Position numbers and translations under genes: made by a program. From Bradyrhizobium sp. RD5-C2 (GTDB lineage Bacteria; Pseudomonadota; Alphaproteobacteria; Rhizobiales; Xanthobacteraceae): 64,000 bases of DNA. This document shows positions 28,523 through 37,796 of the stretch, one piece after another. The notes under the pieces were generated by a model, which was not told the origin of the DNA, made no database searches, and worked only from the letters and a program-made list of their open reading frames with translations. The DNA is taken from the NCBI RefSeq assembly GCF_019972155.1, contig NZ_BOVL01000012.1, forward strand, positions 235,855-299,854, in the 5' to 3' direction. Within the stretch, counting starts at the first letter, position 1. Each line of letters opens with the position of its first letter.

Positions 28523-29533
28523 ATGGCCAGGTTCATCGAACGCCATCCGGCCTGGGCGCTGATCGTGATCATCGCGGTCGCGGTGCTGCTGTGGCTGGTG
28601 TTCGCGATCTGGCCGCCGGGGCTGGAAGCCGCGATCGGCCGCAAGCGCGTGTTCCTCAACGCGGTGCTGAACGGCATCACGCTCGGCGGGCTGTATTTCC
28701 TGGTGGCCAGCGGCTTCACGCTCATCTTCGGCCTGATGCGCAACGTCAACCTCGCGCACGGCTCGCTCTACCTGTTCGGTGGCTATATAGGCTACGCCAT
28801 CAGCACCTGGACCGGATCGTGGATCCTCTCCTTCATCGTCGCCTTCATTGCAGCGGCGCTGGTCGGCGTGATCCTACAGCTCGCCGTGTTCCGCCGCATG
28901 GAGGGTCAGGATCTCAGGCAGACCATGGTCACGATCGGGCTCTCGATCGTGTTCGCGGATTTGATGCTCTGGGTGTTCGGCGGCGACTTCTACCAGGTCC
29001 AGACCCCGAGCTGGCTGATCGGGCCGGTGCAGCTGCCGCTGCTCACCGCAATCAAATCATCGGGCGAGCCGGTCTATCTGCAATATCCGCTGGTGCGGCT
29101 GGTGATCTTCGCGGCCTCCGTCGTGATCGGCGTCGCGATGTGGCTGGCGCTCAACCGTACGCGGATCGGCATGATCGTGCGCGCCGGGGTCGACGACCGC
29201 GACATCCTGGCCGCGACCGGGGTGCGGATCCAGCTGGTGTTCGTGCTGGTTTTCGCACTCGGCGCAGGACTGGCCGGCATCGCCGGCGTCGTCGGCGGCA
29301 CCTTCCAGTCGCTGTCGCCGGGCGAGGACACGCGCTTCTTGCTGGCTTCGCTCGTGGTCGTGATCGTCGGCGGCATGGGCTCGATCCCGGGCGCAGCGCT
29401 CGGCGCCGTCATCATCGGGCTCGCCGAGCAGCTCGGCTCGGTCTACATCCCGACCTACGCCATCGTCGTCACCTTCCTGATCATGGTCGTGGTGCTGGCG
29501 CTGCGACCGCAGGGCCTGCTCGCGAGGCGATGA
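28523..29533 (+). CDS. Liv-type ABC transporter permease (LivH-like)
   Basis: A 336-residue inner-membrane permease with about eight to nine helices. Family landmarks include LNGITLGGLYFLVASGFTLI (about residues 50-69), FGLMRNVNLAHGSLYLFGGY, and the ATPase-coupling region LLASLVVVIVGGMGSIPGAA near 275. The N-terminal extension with an extra helix (residues 12-32) is longer than in classic LivH. First gene of the nearly continuous operon; its TGA is followed by one base and the ATG of the next permease. Confidence 0.93.
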   Translation: MARFIERHPAWALIVIIAVAVLLWLVFAIWPPGLEAAIGRKRVFLNAVLNGITLGGLYFLVASGFTLIFGLMRNVNLAHGSLYLFGGYIGYAISTWTGSWILSFIVAFIAAALVGVILQLAVFRRMEGQDLRQTMVTIGLSIVFADLMLWVFGGDFYQVQTPSWLIGPVQLPLLTAIKSSGEPVYLQYPLVRLVIFAASVVIGVAMWLALNRTRIGMIVRAGVDDRDILAATGVRIQLVFVLVFALGAGLAGIAGVVGGTFQSLSPGEDTRFLLASLVVVIVGGMGSIPGAALGAVIIGLAEQLGSVYIPTYAIVVTFLIMVVVLALRPQGLLARR

Positions 29534-29534
29534 G

Positions 29535-30620
29535 ATGTCGTTGCTCCAGAGCACCCAGTTCCGCCCCGACCCATCCGCTAACGCGACCCGCCGCGCCCTG
29601 ATCCGCACCTGGCCGGAATTCCAGAATCCGGCGGCCTGGCTGGTCGCGCTGATCCTCGTCATCATGCCGCTGATCGCGAACGGATTCTTCCTGATCGAAA
29701 TCTTCGCCACCACGCTGATCCTCGGCGTCATCGCGCTGAGCCTGATGTTCCTCGCCGGCTATGGCGGCATGGTCAGCCTGATGCAGCTCACCATCGCGGG
29801 CTTCGCCGGCTACATGGTCGCGGTGTTCGGCGTGAGCGGCAATGCCAATATCAGCCTCGGCTGGCCGTGGTGGCTCGCAACCCCGATGGCGCTGGCGCTG
29901 GCGACGCTGTTCGGCACGCTCGGCGGCGCGCTCGCGGTGCGCACCGAGGGCATCTACACCATCATGATCACGCTCGCGATCGGCGCGGCGTTCTACTACT
30001 TCACCAACCAGAACTGGGCAATCTTCAACGGCCATACCGGCATCAACACCGTCGCGACGCCACATTTCTGGGGCGTCGACTGGCGCGCCGATATCGCGTT
30101 CTACTATGTGACGCTCGGCGTTGCCGCGATCTGCTACTTCGCCGTCCAGTACGTCTCGCGCGCGCCGTTCGGCCTCGCGCTGCAGGGCGTCCGCGACAAC
30201 CCCCGCCGCATGGCGGCCCTCGGCTTCAACCCCAATGCCCACCGCATCGCGGCCTACGCCTTCGCGGCCTTCATCGCAGCACTTGGCGGCGTGCTGCAGG
30301 TCTGGAACTACCGGCAGATCTCGCCAGGCTCGGTCAGCGTCGGCGCCTGCATCGACGTCCTGATCATCGCCGTGGTCGGCGGCATCACACGACCGATCGG
30401 TCCCTTCATCGGCGCACTCATCTTCGTCCTGCTGCGTACCTTCGCGCTCGACGTGTTGATCAAATTCGGGCTCGACGGCAACCGCTTCCGTCTGCTGATC
30501 GGCCTCGGCTTCCTCGCCATCGTGTTCTGGTCGTCGGACGGCGTGATCGGCCTCTGGGACCGCTGGCGGCGCCGCAGCGCATCCTGGACGCAACGTTCAG
30601 GCGGAGGCCGCCATGGATAG
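29535..30620 (+). CDS. Liv-type ABC transporter permease (LivM-like)
   Basis: A 361-residue permease with about ten helices. MFLAGYGGMVSLMQLTIAGF (about residues 72-91) is the LivM signature, and GLALQGVRDNPRRMAALGFN (about 215-234) is the cytoplasmic EAA-like loop that docks to the ATPase. It partners the LivH-like protein to form the membrane channel. Its start is one base after the previous stop, and its end overlaps the LivG-like gene by 8 bp. Confidence 0.93.
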   Translation: MSLLQSTQFRPDPSANATRRALIRTWPEFQNPAAWLVALILVIMPLIANGFFLIEIFATTLILGVIALSLMFLAGYGGMVSLMQLTIAGFAGYMVAVFGVSGNANISLGWPWWLATPMALALATLFGTLGGALAVRTEGIYTIMITLAIGAAFYYFTNQNWAIFNGHTGINTVATPHFWGVDWRADIAFYYVTLGVAAICYFAVQYVSRAPFGLALQGVRDNPRRMAALGFNPNAHRIAAYAFAAFIAALGGVLQVWNYRQISPGSVSVGACIDVLIIAVVGGITRPIGPFIGALIFVLLRTFALDVLIKFGLDGNRFRLLIGLGFLAIVFWSSDGVIGLWDRWRRRSASWTQRSGGGRHG

Positions 30621-31395
30621 CGTCGCACAGCGGCTCTCGGTGGTCGGCGCCGGCGCGGCGCTGGAGCTGCGCGGCGTGACGCGGCTGTTCGGCGCGCTGG
30701 CAGCGCTGACCGACGTCACGATCACCGTGCGTCCCGGCGAACGGCGCGCGGTGCTCGGCTCGAACGGCGCCGGCAAGACCACGCTGTTCAACTGCATCAC
30801 CGGCGACTTCCCGCCCTCCTCCGGCACGATCCGCTTCTTCGGCGAGGACATCACCCAGTTCCCGCCCTACGAGCGCATCCGCCGCGGGCTGCGCCGCACC
30901 TACCAGATCTCGGCGCTGTTCCCCGGCCTCACCGTGCAGGACAACGTCTATCTCGCCTGCCGCGGCGTCTCGCGCGGCCGGTTCTCGTTGCTGCGCCCGG
31001 GGCAGAACGATGCGCTGATGCACGCGACCGAAACGCTGGTGCAGGCCGTGCACCTTGCCGGCGTGAAGGACCAGCGCGTCGCCGAGCTCGCGCATGGCCA
31101 GCAGCGGCAGCTCGAGATCGCGCTGGCGCTGGCCGGCGCGCCGCGCTTCATCCTGTTCGACGAGCCGGCGGCGGGACTGTCGCCGACCGAACGGCGCGAG
31201 CTGATCGAGATCCTGACCTCGCTGCCCGCGCATATCGGCTACATCATCATCGAGCACGACATGGAGGTCGCGCTGCGCGTCGTCGAGAGCGTGACGATGA
31301 TGCACAACGGTCGCATCTTCAAGGAAGGTCTGCCGCGCGAGATCGAGTCCGATCCCGAGGTGCAGCAACTCTATCTCGGAGGCGGCCATGAATGA
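30613..31395 (+). CDS. Liv-type ABC transporter ATP-binding protein (LivG-like)
   Basis: A 260-residue ATPase. Walker A is GSNGAGKTT (49-57), the signature region reads ELAHGQQRQLEIALAL, and Walker B is FILFDEPAAGL. Like many LivG proteins it has a variant signature (AHGQQ rather than LSGGQ). The C-terminus EVQQLYLGG is the LivG family ending. It overlaps the permease before it and the LivF fusion after it (8 bp each), suggesting translational coupling. Confidence 0.92.
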   Translation: MDSVAQRLSVVGAGAALELRGVTRLFGALAALTDVTITVRPGERRAVLGSNGAGKTTLFNCITGDFPPSSGTIRFFGEDITQFPPYERIRRGLRRTYQISALFPGLTVQDNVYLACRGVSRGRFSLLRPGQNDALMHATETLVQAVHLAGVKDQRVAELAHGQQRQLEIALALAGAPRFILFDEPAAGLSPTERRELIEILTSLPAHIGYIIIEHDMEVALRVVESVTMMHNGRIFKEGLPREIESDPEVQQLYLGGGHE

Positions 31396-33598
31396 CCGCC
31401 GCGCCGCGCCCGCGCTCGAGGTGAATGGCCTCGACGTCTATTACGGCCATTCGCATGCGCTGCAAGGCGTCGACCTCACGCTCGATACCGGCGTGTTCTC
31501 GGTGGTCGGCCGCAACGGCATGGGTAAGACCACGCTGTGCAAGGCCATCATGGGACTGGTGCGCGCCAGCAGCGGCTCGATCCGGATTCGCGGCGAGGAA
31601 GTCACGCGGTTGAACCCGGCGCGGATCGCCCGGCTCGGCGTCGGCTATGTGCCGCAGGGCCGGCGGCTGTGGCGCTCGCTGACGGTCGACGAACACCTTG
31701 CACTCGCCGGCGGCCTGCGCCGCGGCGCTTGGACCATCGAGCGCATCTACGACACCTTCCCACGCCTCGCCGAGCGCAAGAACAACGGCGGCAACCAGCT
31801 CTCCGGCGGCGAGCAGCAGATGCTCGCGATCTCCCGCGCGCTGCTGACCAACCCGCAGCTCCTGATCATGGACGAGCCGACCGAGGGTCTTGCGCCCGTC
31901 ATCGTCGCGCAAGTCGAGGAGATGCTGCTGCGCCTTGGCGATGAAGGCGACATGTCCATCCTGGTCATCGAGCAGAACATCGGCGTGGCGACCGCGGTGT
32001 CGCAGAACGTCGCCATCATGGTCAACGGCCGCATCAACCGCATCATCGACTCCGCTCGCCTCGCAACCGACCGCGAGTTGCAGCAGCGGCTGCTCGGTGT
32101 CGGCACCCACGGCGCTGATGACATCGATGCCGAGACGGCGCCGACAAGAGCTGAGGCGGCCAGCACGCCACAGCCGGAACGCAAGGGTCCGGTTCGCATC
32201 TACATCTCCAATCCCGTGCTGCCGACGCGCTGGTCGCAGCCGGCGCCGATCGCGCGCATCGAGGCCGCCGCGCGGACACAATCCGCCGCCGTCACGCGTC
32301 TCGAGGAGACGACCCGCACGCGGCGCGAACCGGCAACGTCGAGGACATCGGGACCTCCCGTCGTGCTGGTCGTCGGCACGCTCGACACCAAGGGTGCGGA
32401 GCTGCGCTTCATCCGCGACATCATCGCGGGCAGCGGTCTGCGCACCCGGCTGGTCGACGTCTCGACCAGCGGCAAGGCGGCGAGCTGCGATGTCACCGCG
32501 CAGGAGATCGCGTTGAACCATGGCCGCGGCGGCGCGAGCGTGTTCGGCACCGATCGCGGCGCCTCGGTGACGGCGATGGCGGAGGCGTTCGAGCGATGGT
32601 TGCGCCGCCAGAGCAATGTCGCCGGCATCATCTCCGCTGGCGGGTCAGGTGGCGCGTCGCTGGTCGCCCCAGGCATGCGGGCGCTTCCGGTCGGCGTGCC
32701 GAAACTGATCATCTCCTCGGTCGCGTCCGGTGACGTCGGTCCCTATGTCGGCCCCGCCGATATCACCATGATGTATTCGGTCACCGACGTGCAGGGGCTC
32801 AATTCGATCTCGCGTACGGTGCTTGGCAACGGCGCTCATGCTCTGGTCGGCATGGTCAAGGCGCGGCTCGAGGAGCAGGCCGGCAAGCCGCGCGATACCG
32901 GCGCGCATCTTCCGGCAATCGGCATCACCATGTTCGGCGTGACCACGCCGGCCGTGCAGAAGATCGCGGCGGACCTCCGCGAGGATTTCGAGTGCCTCGT
33001 GTTCCACGCCACCGGCGTCGGCGGCCGCTCGATGGAGAAGCTGGTCGAGTCCGGCCAGCTCGCCGGCGTCATCGATCTCACCACGACCGAGGTTTGCGAC
33101 CTCCTGATGGGCGGCGTGTTCCCGGCGACCGACGACCGCTTCGGCGCCATCATCCGCAGCCGCGTGCCGTATGTCGGCTCGGTCGGCGCGCTGGATATGG
33201 TGAACTTCGGCGCGCCCGACACCATTCCGGAGCGCTACCGGCAGCGCAAATTCCACGTCCATAATCCGCAGGTCACGTTGATGCGGACCACGCCGGAAGA
33301 GAACGAGCGCATCGGCCGCTGGATCGGCGAACGTCTCAACCAGATGGATGGGCCGGTGCGTTTCTTTCTGGCCGAAGGCGGCGTCTCCGCGCTCGATGCG
33401 CCTGGCCAGCCGTTCTGGGACCCCGATGCCGACACGGCGCTGTTCCGCGCGCTGGAGCGCACCGTGCGCCAAACCGGCAACCGGCAGATCATCCGCATCA
33501 AGCGCAACATCAACGATCCCGAGTTCACCGCCGCCATCGTCAGCGCGTTCCGTCCGCTGCTCGGACGCGCCGGTGGCCGGCGGAGAGTGGCGAGGTGA
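31388..33598 (+). CDS. LivF-type ATPase fused to a Tm-1-like (UPF0261) domain
   Basis: A 736-residue fusion. Residues 1-240 are a LivF ATPase: Walker A GRNGMGKTT (41-49), LSGGE (138-142), and LLIMDEPTEGL near 158-168. A linker of about 80 residues (Arg/Thr/Ala/Pro-rich, with RIYISNPVLPTRWSQPAP) leads to a complete Tm-1-like ATP-binding domain from about residue 322 (VVLVVGTLDTKGAELRFI, ISAGGSGGASLVAPGMRAL, MYSVTDVQGLNSISR). The frame is uninterrupted, so the fusion is not a reading artefact. The UPF0261 fold is the N-terminal half of plant Tm-1; the TIM-barrel half is the next gene, 3 bp away. This physically couples an importer ATPase to an enzyme-like domain. The role of the second domain is unknown. 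Confidence 0.9.
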   Translation: MNDRRAAPALEVNGLDVYYGHSHALQGVDLTLDTGVFSVVGRNGMGKTTLCKAIMGLVRASSGSIRIRGEEVTRLNPARIARLGVGYVPQGRRLWRSLTVDEHLALAGGLRRGAWTIERIYDTFPRLAERKNNGGNQLSGGEQQMLAISRALLTNPQLLIMDEPTEGLAPVIVAQVEEMLLRLGDEGDMSILVIEQNIGVATAVSQNVAIMVNGRINRIIDSARLATDRELQQRLLGVGTHGADDIDAETAPTRAEAASTPQPERKGPVRIYISNPVLPTRWSQPAPIARIEAAARTQSAAVTRLEETTRTRREPATSRTSGPPVVLVVGTLDTKGAELRFIRDIIAGSGLRTRLVDVSTSGKAASCDVTAQEIALNHGRGGASVFGTDRGASVTAMAEAFERWLRRQSNVAGIISAGGSGGASLVAPGMRALPVGVPKLIISSVASGDVGPYVGPADITMMYSVTDVQGLNSISRTVLGNGAHALVGMVKARLEEQAGKPRDTGAHLPAIGITMFGVTTPAVQKIAADLREDFECLVFHATGVGGRSMEKLVESGQLAGVIDLTTTEVCDLLMGGVFPATDDRFGAIIRSRVPYVGSVGALDMVNFGAPDTIPERYRQRKFHVHNPQVTLMRTTPEENERIGRWIGERLNQMDGPVRFFLAEGGVSALDAPGQPFWDPDADTALFRALERTVRQTGNRQIIRIKRNINDPEFTAAIVSAFRPLLGRAGGRRRVAR

Positions 33599-33601
33599 CC
33601 C

Positions 33602-34435
33602 ATGCCCAGGTTTGAACGCGCGGCGCTCTTGAAGAAGTTTCACGCCATGATCGCACGCGGCGAGCCGATCGTCGGCGGCGGCGCCGGCACTGGCCTGTCG
33701 GCAAAATGCGAAGAGGCCGGCGGCGTCGACCTGATCGTGATCTACAATTCCGGCCGCTACCGCATGGCCGGGCGCGGCTCGCTCGCCGGGCTGATGCCGT
33801 ATGGCGATGCCAACGCCATCGTCGTCGAGATGGCCGGCGAGGTGCTGCCAGTCGTGACGAGGACGCCGGTGCTCGCCGGCGTCAACGGTACCGATCCGTT
33901 CCGTGACATGGATCTATTCCTCGACCAGCTCAAGGCGCTCGGCTTCTCCGGCGTGCAGAACTTCCCGACCGTCGGCCTGATCGACGGCACCTTCCGCGCC
34001 AATCTCGAAGAGACCGGGATGTCCTACGCGCTCGAGATCGACATGATCGCGAAGGCGCATGACAAGAACATGCTGACCACGCCCTATGTGTTCAGCGAGC
34101 AGGAGGCGACCGCGATGGCGATCGCGGGTGCCGACATCATCGTCTGCCATATGGGCCTCACCACGGGCGGCACGATCGGCGCGCAGACCGCGCTGAAGCT
34201 CGCCGACTGCCCTGCTCGGATCGAGGCCTGGGCCGAGGCCGCGCTCAGCGTCAATTCGAACATCATCGTGCTCGCGCATGGCGGCCCGATCGCGGACCCC
34301 GAAGATGCCGATTTCATCATGAAGCAGACCCGCAATTGCCACGGCTTCTACGGCGCCTCCTCGATGGAGCGCTTGCCGGTCGAGCGGGCGCTGACGGATC
34401 AGGTTCGCAAGTTCAAGGCGATCGGCGCGCGCTAA
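33602..34435 (+). CDS. Phosphoenolpyruvate-hydrolase-family TIM-barrel protein
   Basis: A 277-residue protein of the PEP hydrolase-like family, related to the PEP mutase/isocitrate lyase fold. Typical segments are [20 protein letters not shown] (about residues 21-40), [33 protein letters not shown] and [13 protein letters not shown]. In plants this domain is fused behind the UPF0261 domain in Tm-1; here the two are adjacent, separate genes (3 bp apart), which supports a joint complex. Reaction and substrate are not established by sequence. Confidence 0.88.
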   Translation: MPRFERAALLKKFHAMIARGEPIVGGGAGTGLSAKCEEAGGVDLIVIYNSGRYRMAGRGSLAGLMPYGDANAIVVEMAGEVLPVVTRTPVLAGVNGTDPFRDMDLFLDQLKALGFSGVQNFPTVGLIDGTFRANLEETGMSYALEIDMIAKAHDKNMLTTPYVFSEQEATAMAIAGADIIVCHMGLTTGGTIGAQTALKLADCPARIEAWAEAALSVNSNIIVLAHGGPIADPEDADFIMKQTRNCHGFYGASSMERLPVERALTDQVRKFKAIGAR

Positions 34436-34460
34436 CGCGCCGTGACCAAGGGAGGAAGAG

Positions 34461-37346
34461 ATGTCGGGGATGCTGGTCGGTGAATTGATCCTCTGGCTCA
34501 TCGTCGCAATCGTCGCGATCGTCATCATCGTCTACGTGGTGAACTGGCTCTACCACCGCTCATCGAAGGAAACCTCCTTCGTCCGGACCGGTTTCCTCGG
34601 CGAACGCGTGGTGATCAACGGCGGCGCCTTCGTGTTGCCGTTCATCCACGACTACACGCCTGTCAACATGAACGTCCTGCCGATGGGGATCGTGCGCTCC
34701 AGGCAGGACGCCGTCATCACCCGCGACCGCATGCGCGTCGACATCGAGGCCGACTTCTACGTCCGGGTGCAGGCGACCCGCGAAGCCGTCTCGATCGCCG
34801 CCGCCACGCTCGGCCGCCGCACCATGGAACCCGAACAGCTGCACACCCTGCTCTCCGGCAAGTTCATCTCCGCGATCCGCTCGGTTGCCTCCGAGATGAC
34901 GATGGAGCAGATGCACGAGCAGCGCGGCGACTATGTCGCTCGCGTCAAGGCCAATGCCGCGGAAGCGCTGGCGCAAAACGGCCTCGAGCTCGAGTCGGTC
35001 GCGATCACCGATCTCGACCAGACCGACCTCGAATATTTCAACCCCTCGAACCGCTTCGATGCCGAAGGCTTGACCCGCCTGATGGAGGACATCGAGGCCA
35101 AGCGCAAGCTGCGCAACGACATCGAGCAGGACTCGATGATCAAGATCCGTTCCCGCAACCTGGAGGCCGAGCGGCAGGCGCTGGACATCGAGCGCGAGAG
35201 CGAGACCGCCCGCCTCGAGCAGGAACGCGACATCGAGATGCGCCGCGCCCTGCAGCGCACCGAAGTCGCGCGCGAGCGCGCGCTGCGCGAGACCGAGGCC
35301 GAGCAGGCCCAGATCACCGCACGCGAAGCCATCGAGAAAGCCCGCATCGCCAACGAGCAGGCCATCACCGAAGCCCGCATCGCCTCCGAACGCGAGACCC
35401 GGCACCGGGAGATCGAACGCACCCGCGCGGTCGAAGAGCGCGAATTGCTGGCACGCGAGGAGATCGAGAAGGCGCGGATCGCCAACCAGCGCTCGGTCGA
35501 CACCACACGTATCGCATCAGAGCGTGAGGTGCGCCAGCGCGAGATCGAGCGGATGCGCACCGTCGAGGAAGCCGAGATCGCCGCCCGAGAATCGATTGAA
35601 AAGGCCCGCATTCAGCAGGACCGCGTCGTCACTGATGCCCGCATCGCCAATGAGGAAGAGACCCGCCGGCGCGAAATCGAGCGGACCCGCGCCGTCGAGG
35701 AAGCCGAGATAGCGGCCCGCGAGGCCACCGAGAAGGCGCGCATCGCCCAGACCATGACGGTCAATGTCGAGCGGATCTCCTCAGACGAGCGCACCAGGGC
35801 GCTGGAGATCCAGCAGGTTCGGACCATCCAGGAGGCAGAGATCGAGGCGCAGAAGTCGGTCGAGGCCGCCCGGATCAGCAGAGAGAAGACGCTGGCCGCC
35901 GAGCGCATCGCCGCCGATCACACCACCCGCAAGCTCGAGATCGAGCGCAACCAGGCGATCGAGATCGCCGGGATCACCGCGCGCGACGCCACCGAGGCGT
36001 CGCGGATCGCGCAGGAGGAGCATGTCCGGGCGCTGGAAATCGCCCGCACCCGTGCGATCGAGGAAGCCGACATCGCCTCGCGCGAATCGATCGAGGCGGC
36101 GCGCATTTCGCAGGAGAAATCGGTCGCTGCGCAGCGCATCCGTGCCGAACGCGAGACCCGCGCGCTCGAGATCGAGCGCACCGGGGCCATCGAGGCGGCC
36201 GAGCTGAAGCGCCGCGACGCGGTCGAACGGCAGCGGATCGATGTCGAGCTGGCACTGGAGAGCGAGCGGATCACCTCCTCCAGGACCCGCGAAGTGCTCA
36301 ACATCGACCAGAAGCGAGCGATCGAGCTCGCCGACGAGGAGCGCGTGATCGCGCTCGCCGCCAAGCGCTCGGAGCGGATCGATGCCGACCGGCAGGTCAA
36401 GCAGGCCGAGATCACGGCCCGCAAGGAGGTCGAGACCACCGACGTGACCCGCGAGCAGGCGCTGGAGGCGGCGCGGATCGAACGGCGCCGCTCGATCGAG
36501 CAGCTCGAGGTCGCCCGCAATCAATCACTGCAGGAGGCCGAGATCGCGGCGCGTGAAGAAGTCGAGCGCGCCCGCATCGCCTCCGACCGCGGCCTCGACG
36601 AGGCGAGGGTCGGCCGTGAACGCGAGCTGCGCAAGCTCGAGGTGAACAGGGAGAAGGACGTCGAAACCGCGCTGATGGAGAAGGCAATCGCGCTGCACCA
36701 GAAGTCGCTGGAAGAATCCGCGGCGCGCGCCGCCGCCGAGGACGCCAGGGTCCACGCCACCGAAGCCGCCGAGCGCGTCGTCACCGCACGCGAGAGCGAG
36801 ATTGCCAAGCGGCGCAAGACCATCGAGGTTCTGCTCGCCGAGAAGCAAGCCGAGGAAACCAGGATCGCAGCCGGCGCGGAACGGGTCCGTGCTACCGTCG
36901 AGGCCGAGGCGCAGCGCCTGCTCAACGAGGCCGAGAACGTGCTGACCGACCAGGCCCGCTACTCGCTGTTCCGCCGCAAGCTGCTCGACCGGATCGAGGG
37001 CATCGTGCGCGAGAGCGTCAAGCCGATGGAGAAGATCGAGGGCATCCGCATCCTCCAGGTCGACGGGCTCAATGGCAGTGGCAACGGCTCCGGCCGCAGC
37101 GCCACCGACGAGGTGATCGACTCGGCGCTGCGTTACCGGGTGCAGGCGCCGCTGATCGACTCGATCCTCTCCGACATCGGCGTCGAGGGCGGTAGCCTCG
37201 CCAAGATGCCCGGTCTGATCCGCGAGGCCCGCGATATGCAGGGCATCAAGGAGTCCGCACGCAAGAGCGGCGGCGACGCCAAACCGGCAGCGCCCGAAGG
37301 CGGCGGCGAGCCGCGTCCCGAACGCACGCCGCGCAAGAAGGACTGA
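34461..37346 (+). CDS. SPFH/flotillin-like membrane protein with long repeat coiled coil
   Basis: A 961-residue protein. An N-terminal helix (residues 7-28, LILWLIVAIVAIVIIVYVVN) anchors it; an SPFH/band-7 domain follows (about 35-200, FLGERVVINGGAFVLPFIHD and AEALAQNGLELESVAITDLD). Residues 205-840 are almost pure charged coiled coil, built from 44-residue repeats of the form REIERTRAVEEAEIAAREAI then EKARIA, with 44 being four hendecads. The C-terminal part (about 850-930) is globular and the tail is Lys/Pro-rich. Typical flotillins are 450-700 residues. Flotillins form membrane scaffolds; inside a catabolic operon it may organise the importer and enzymes (inference). Gaps are 25 bp before and 9 bp after. 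Confidence 0.88.
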   Translation: MSGMLVGELILWLIVAIVAIVIIVYVVNWLYHRSSKETSFVRTGFLGERVVINGGAFVLPFIHDYTPVNMNVLPMGIVRSRQDAVITRDRMRVDIEADFYVRVQATREAVSIAAATLGRRTMEPEQLHTLLSGKFISAIRSVASEMTMEQMHEQRGDYVARVKANAAEALAQNGLELESVAITDLDQTDLEYFNPSNRFDAEGLTRLMEDIEAKRKLRNDIEQDSMIKIRSRNLEAERQALDIERESETARLEQERDIEMRRALQRTEVARERALRETEAEQAQITAREAIEKARIANEQAITEARIASERETRHREIERTRAVEERELLAREEIEKARIANQRSVDTTRIASEREVRQREIERMRTVEEAEIAARESIEKARIQQDRVVTDARIANEEETRRREIERTRAVEEAEIAAREATEKARIAQTMTVNVERISSDERTRALEIQQVRTIQEAEIEAQKSVEAARISREKTLAAERIAADHTTRKLEIERNQAIEIAGITARDATEASRIAQEEHVRALEIARTRAIEEADIASRESIEAARISQEKSVAAQRIRAERETRALEIERTGAIEAAELKRRDAVERQRIDVELALESERITSSRTREVLNIDQKRAIELADEERVIALAAKRSERIDADRQVKQAEITARKEVETTDVTREQALEAARIERRRSIEQLEVARNQSLQEAEIAAREEVERARIASDRGLDEARVGRERELRKLEVNREKDVETALMEKAIALHQKSLEESAARAAAEDARVHATEAAERVVTARESEIAKRRKTIEVLLAEKQAEETRIAAGAERVRATVEAEAQRLLNEAENVLTDQARYSLFRRKLLDRIEGIVRESVKPMEKIEGIRILQVDGLNGSGNGSGRSATDEVIDSALRYRVQAPLIDSILSDIGVEGGSLAKMPGLIREARDMQGIKESARKSGGDAKPAAPEGGGEPRPERTPRKKD

Positions 37347-37355
37347 GCTCGCAAC

Positions 37356-37793
37356 ATGGCACGGGTTTACGTCTCCACCGTCGTCAATGCCCGCAACGAC
37401 CGGGTCTGGGCTCGCGTGCGCGATTTCAACGGGCTGCCGAACTGGCATCCCGCGATCGCCGAAAGCCGCATCGAAGGCGGCGAGCCCTCGGACAAGATCG
37501 GCTGCGTCAGGGATTTTCGCCTGCGCAACGGCGATCGTATCCGGGAGAAGCTGCTCGGGCTGTCCGACTACGACATGTTCTGCACTTACTCGATCCTGGA
37601 ATCGCCGATGGGCGTCGAGAACTACGTCGCGACGCTGCGGCTGACGCCGGTCACCGACGGCGATCAGACCTTCATGGAATGGACGGCCGAGTTCGACTGC
37701 GCGCCGGAGCGCGAGGCCGAGCTTGTCAACAATATCGGCGGCGGCGTGTTCCAGGGCGGGTTCGACGCGCTGAAGCGGGCATTCGGGGGATAG
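37356..37793 (+). CDS. SRPBCC (polyketide cyclase 2-like) protein A
   Basis: A 145-residue helix-grip protein: VNARNDRVWARVRDFNGLPN (about residues 6-25), PSDKIGCVRDF, and a C-terminal helix NNIGGGVFQGGFDALKRAF. It is a close paralogue of the next gene, sharing RDFNG, WHPA, PSDKIGCVR and PVTDGD blocks in the same order. The family binds hydrophobic small molecules; CO dehydrogenase clusters carry an SRPBCC protein (CoxG), which gives a parallel to the Mo-hydroxylase genes that follow. Exact role unknown. Confidence 0.85.
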   Translation: MARVYVSTVVNARNDRVWARVRDFNGLPNWHPAIAESRIEGGEPSDKIGCVRDFRLRNGDRIREKLLGLSDYDMFCTYSILESPMGVENYVATLRLTPVTDGDQTFMEWTAEFDCAPEREAELVNNIGGGVFQGGFDALKRAFGG

Positions 37794-37796
37794 GCC

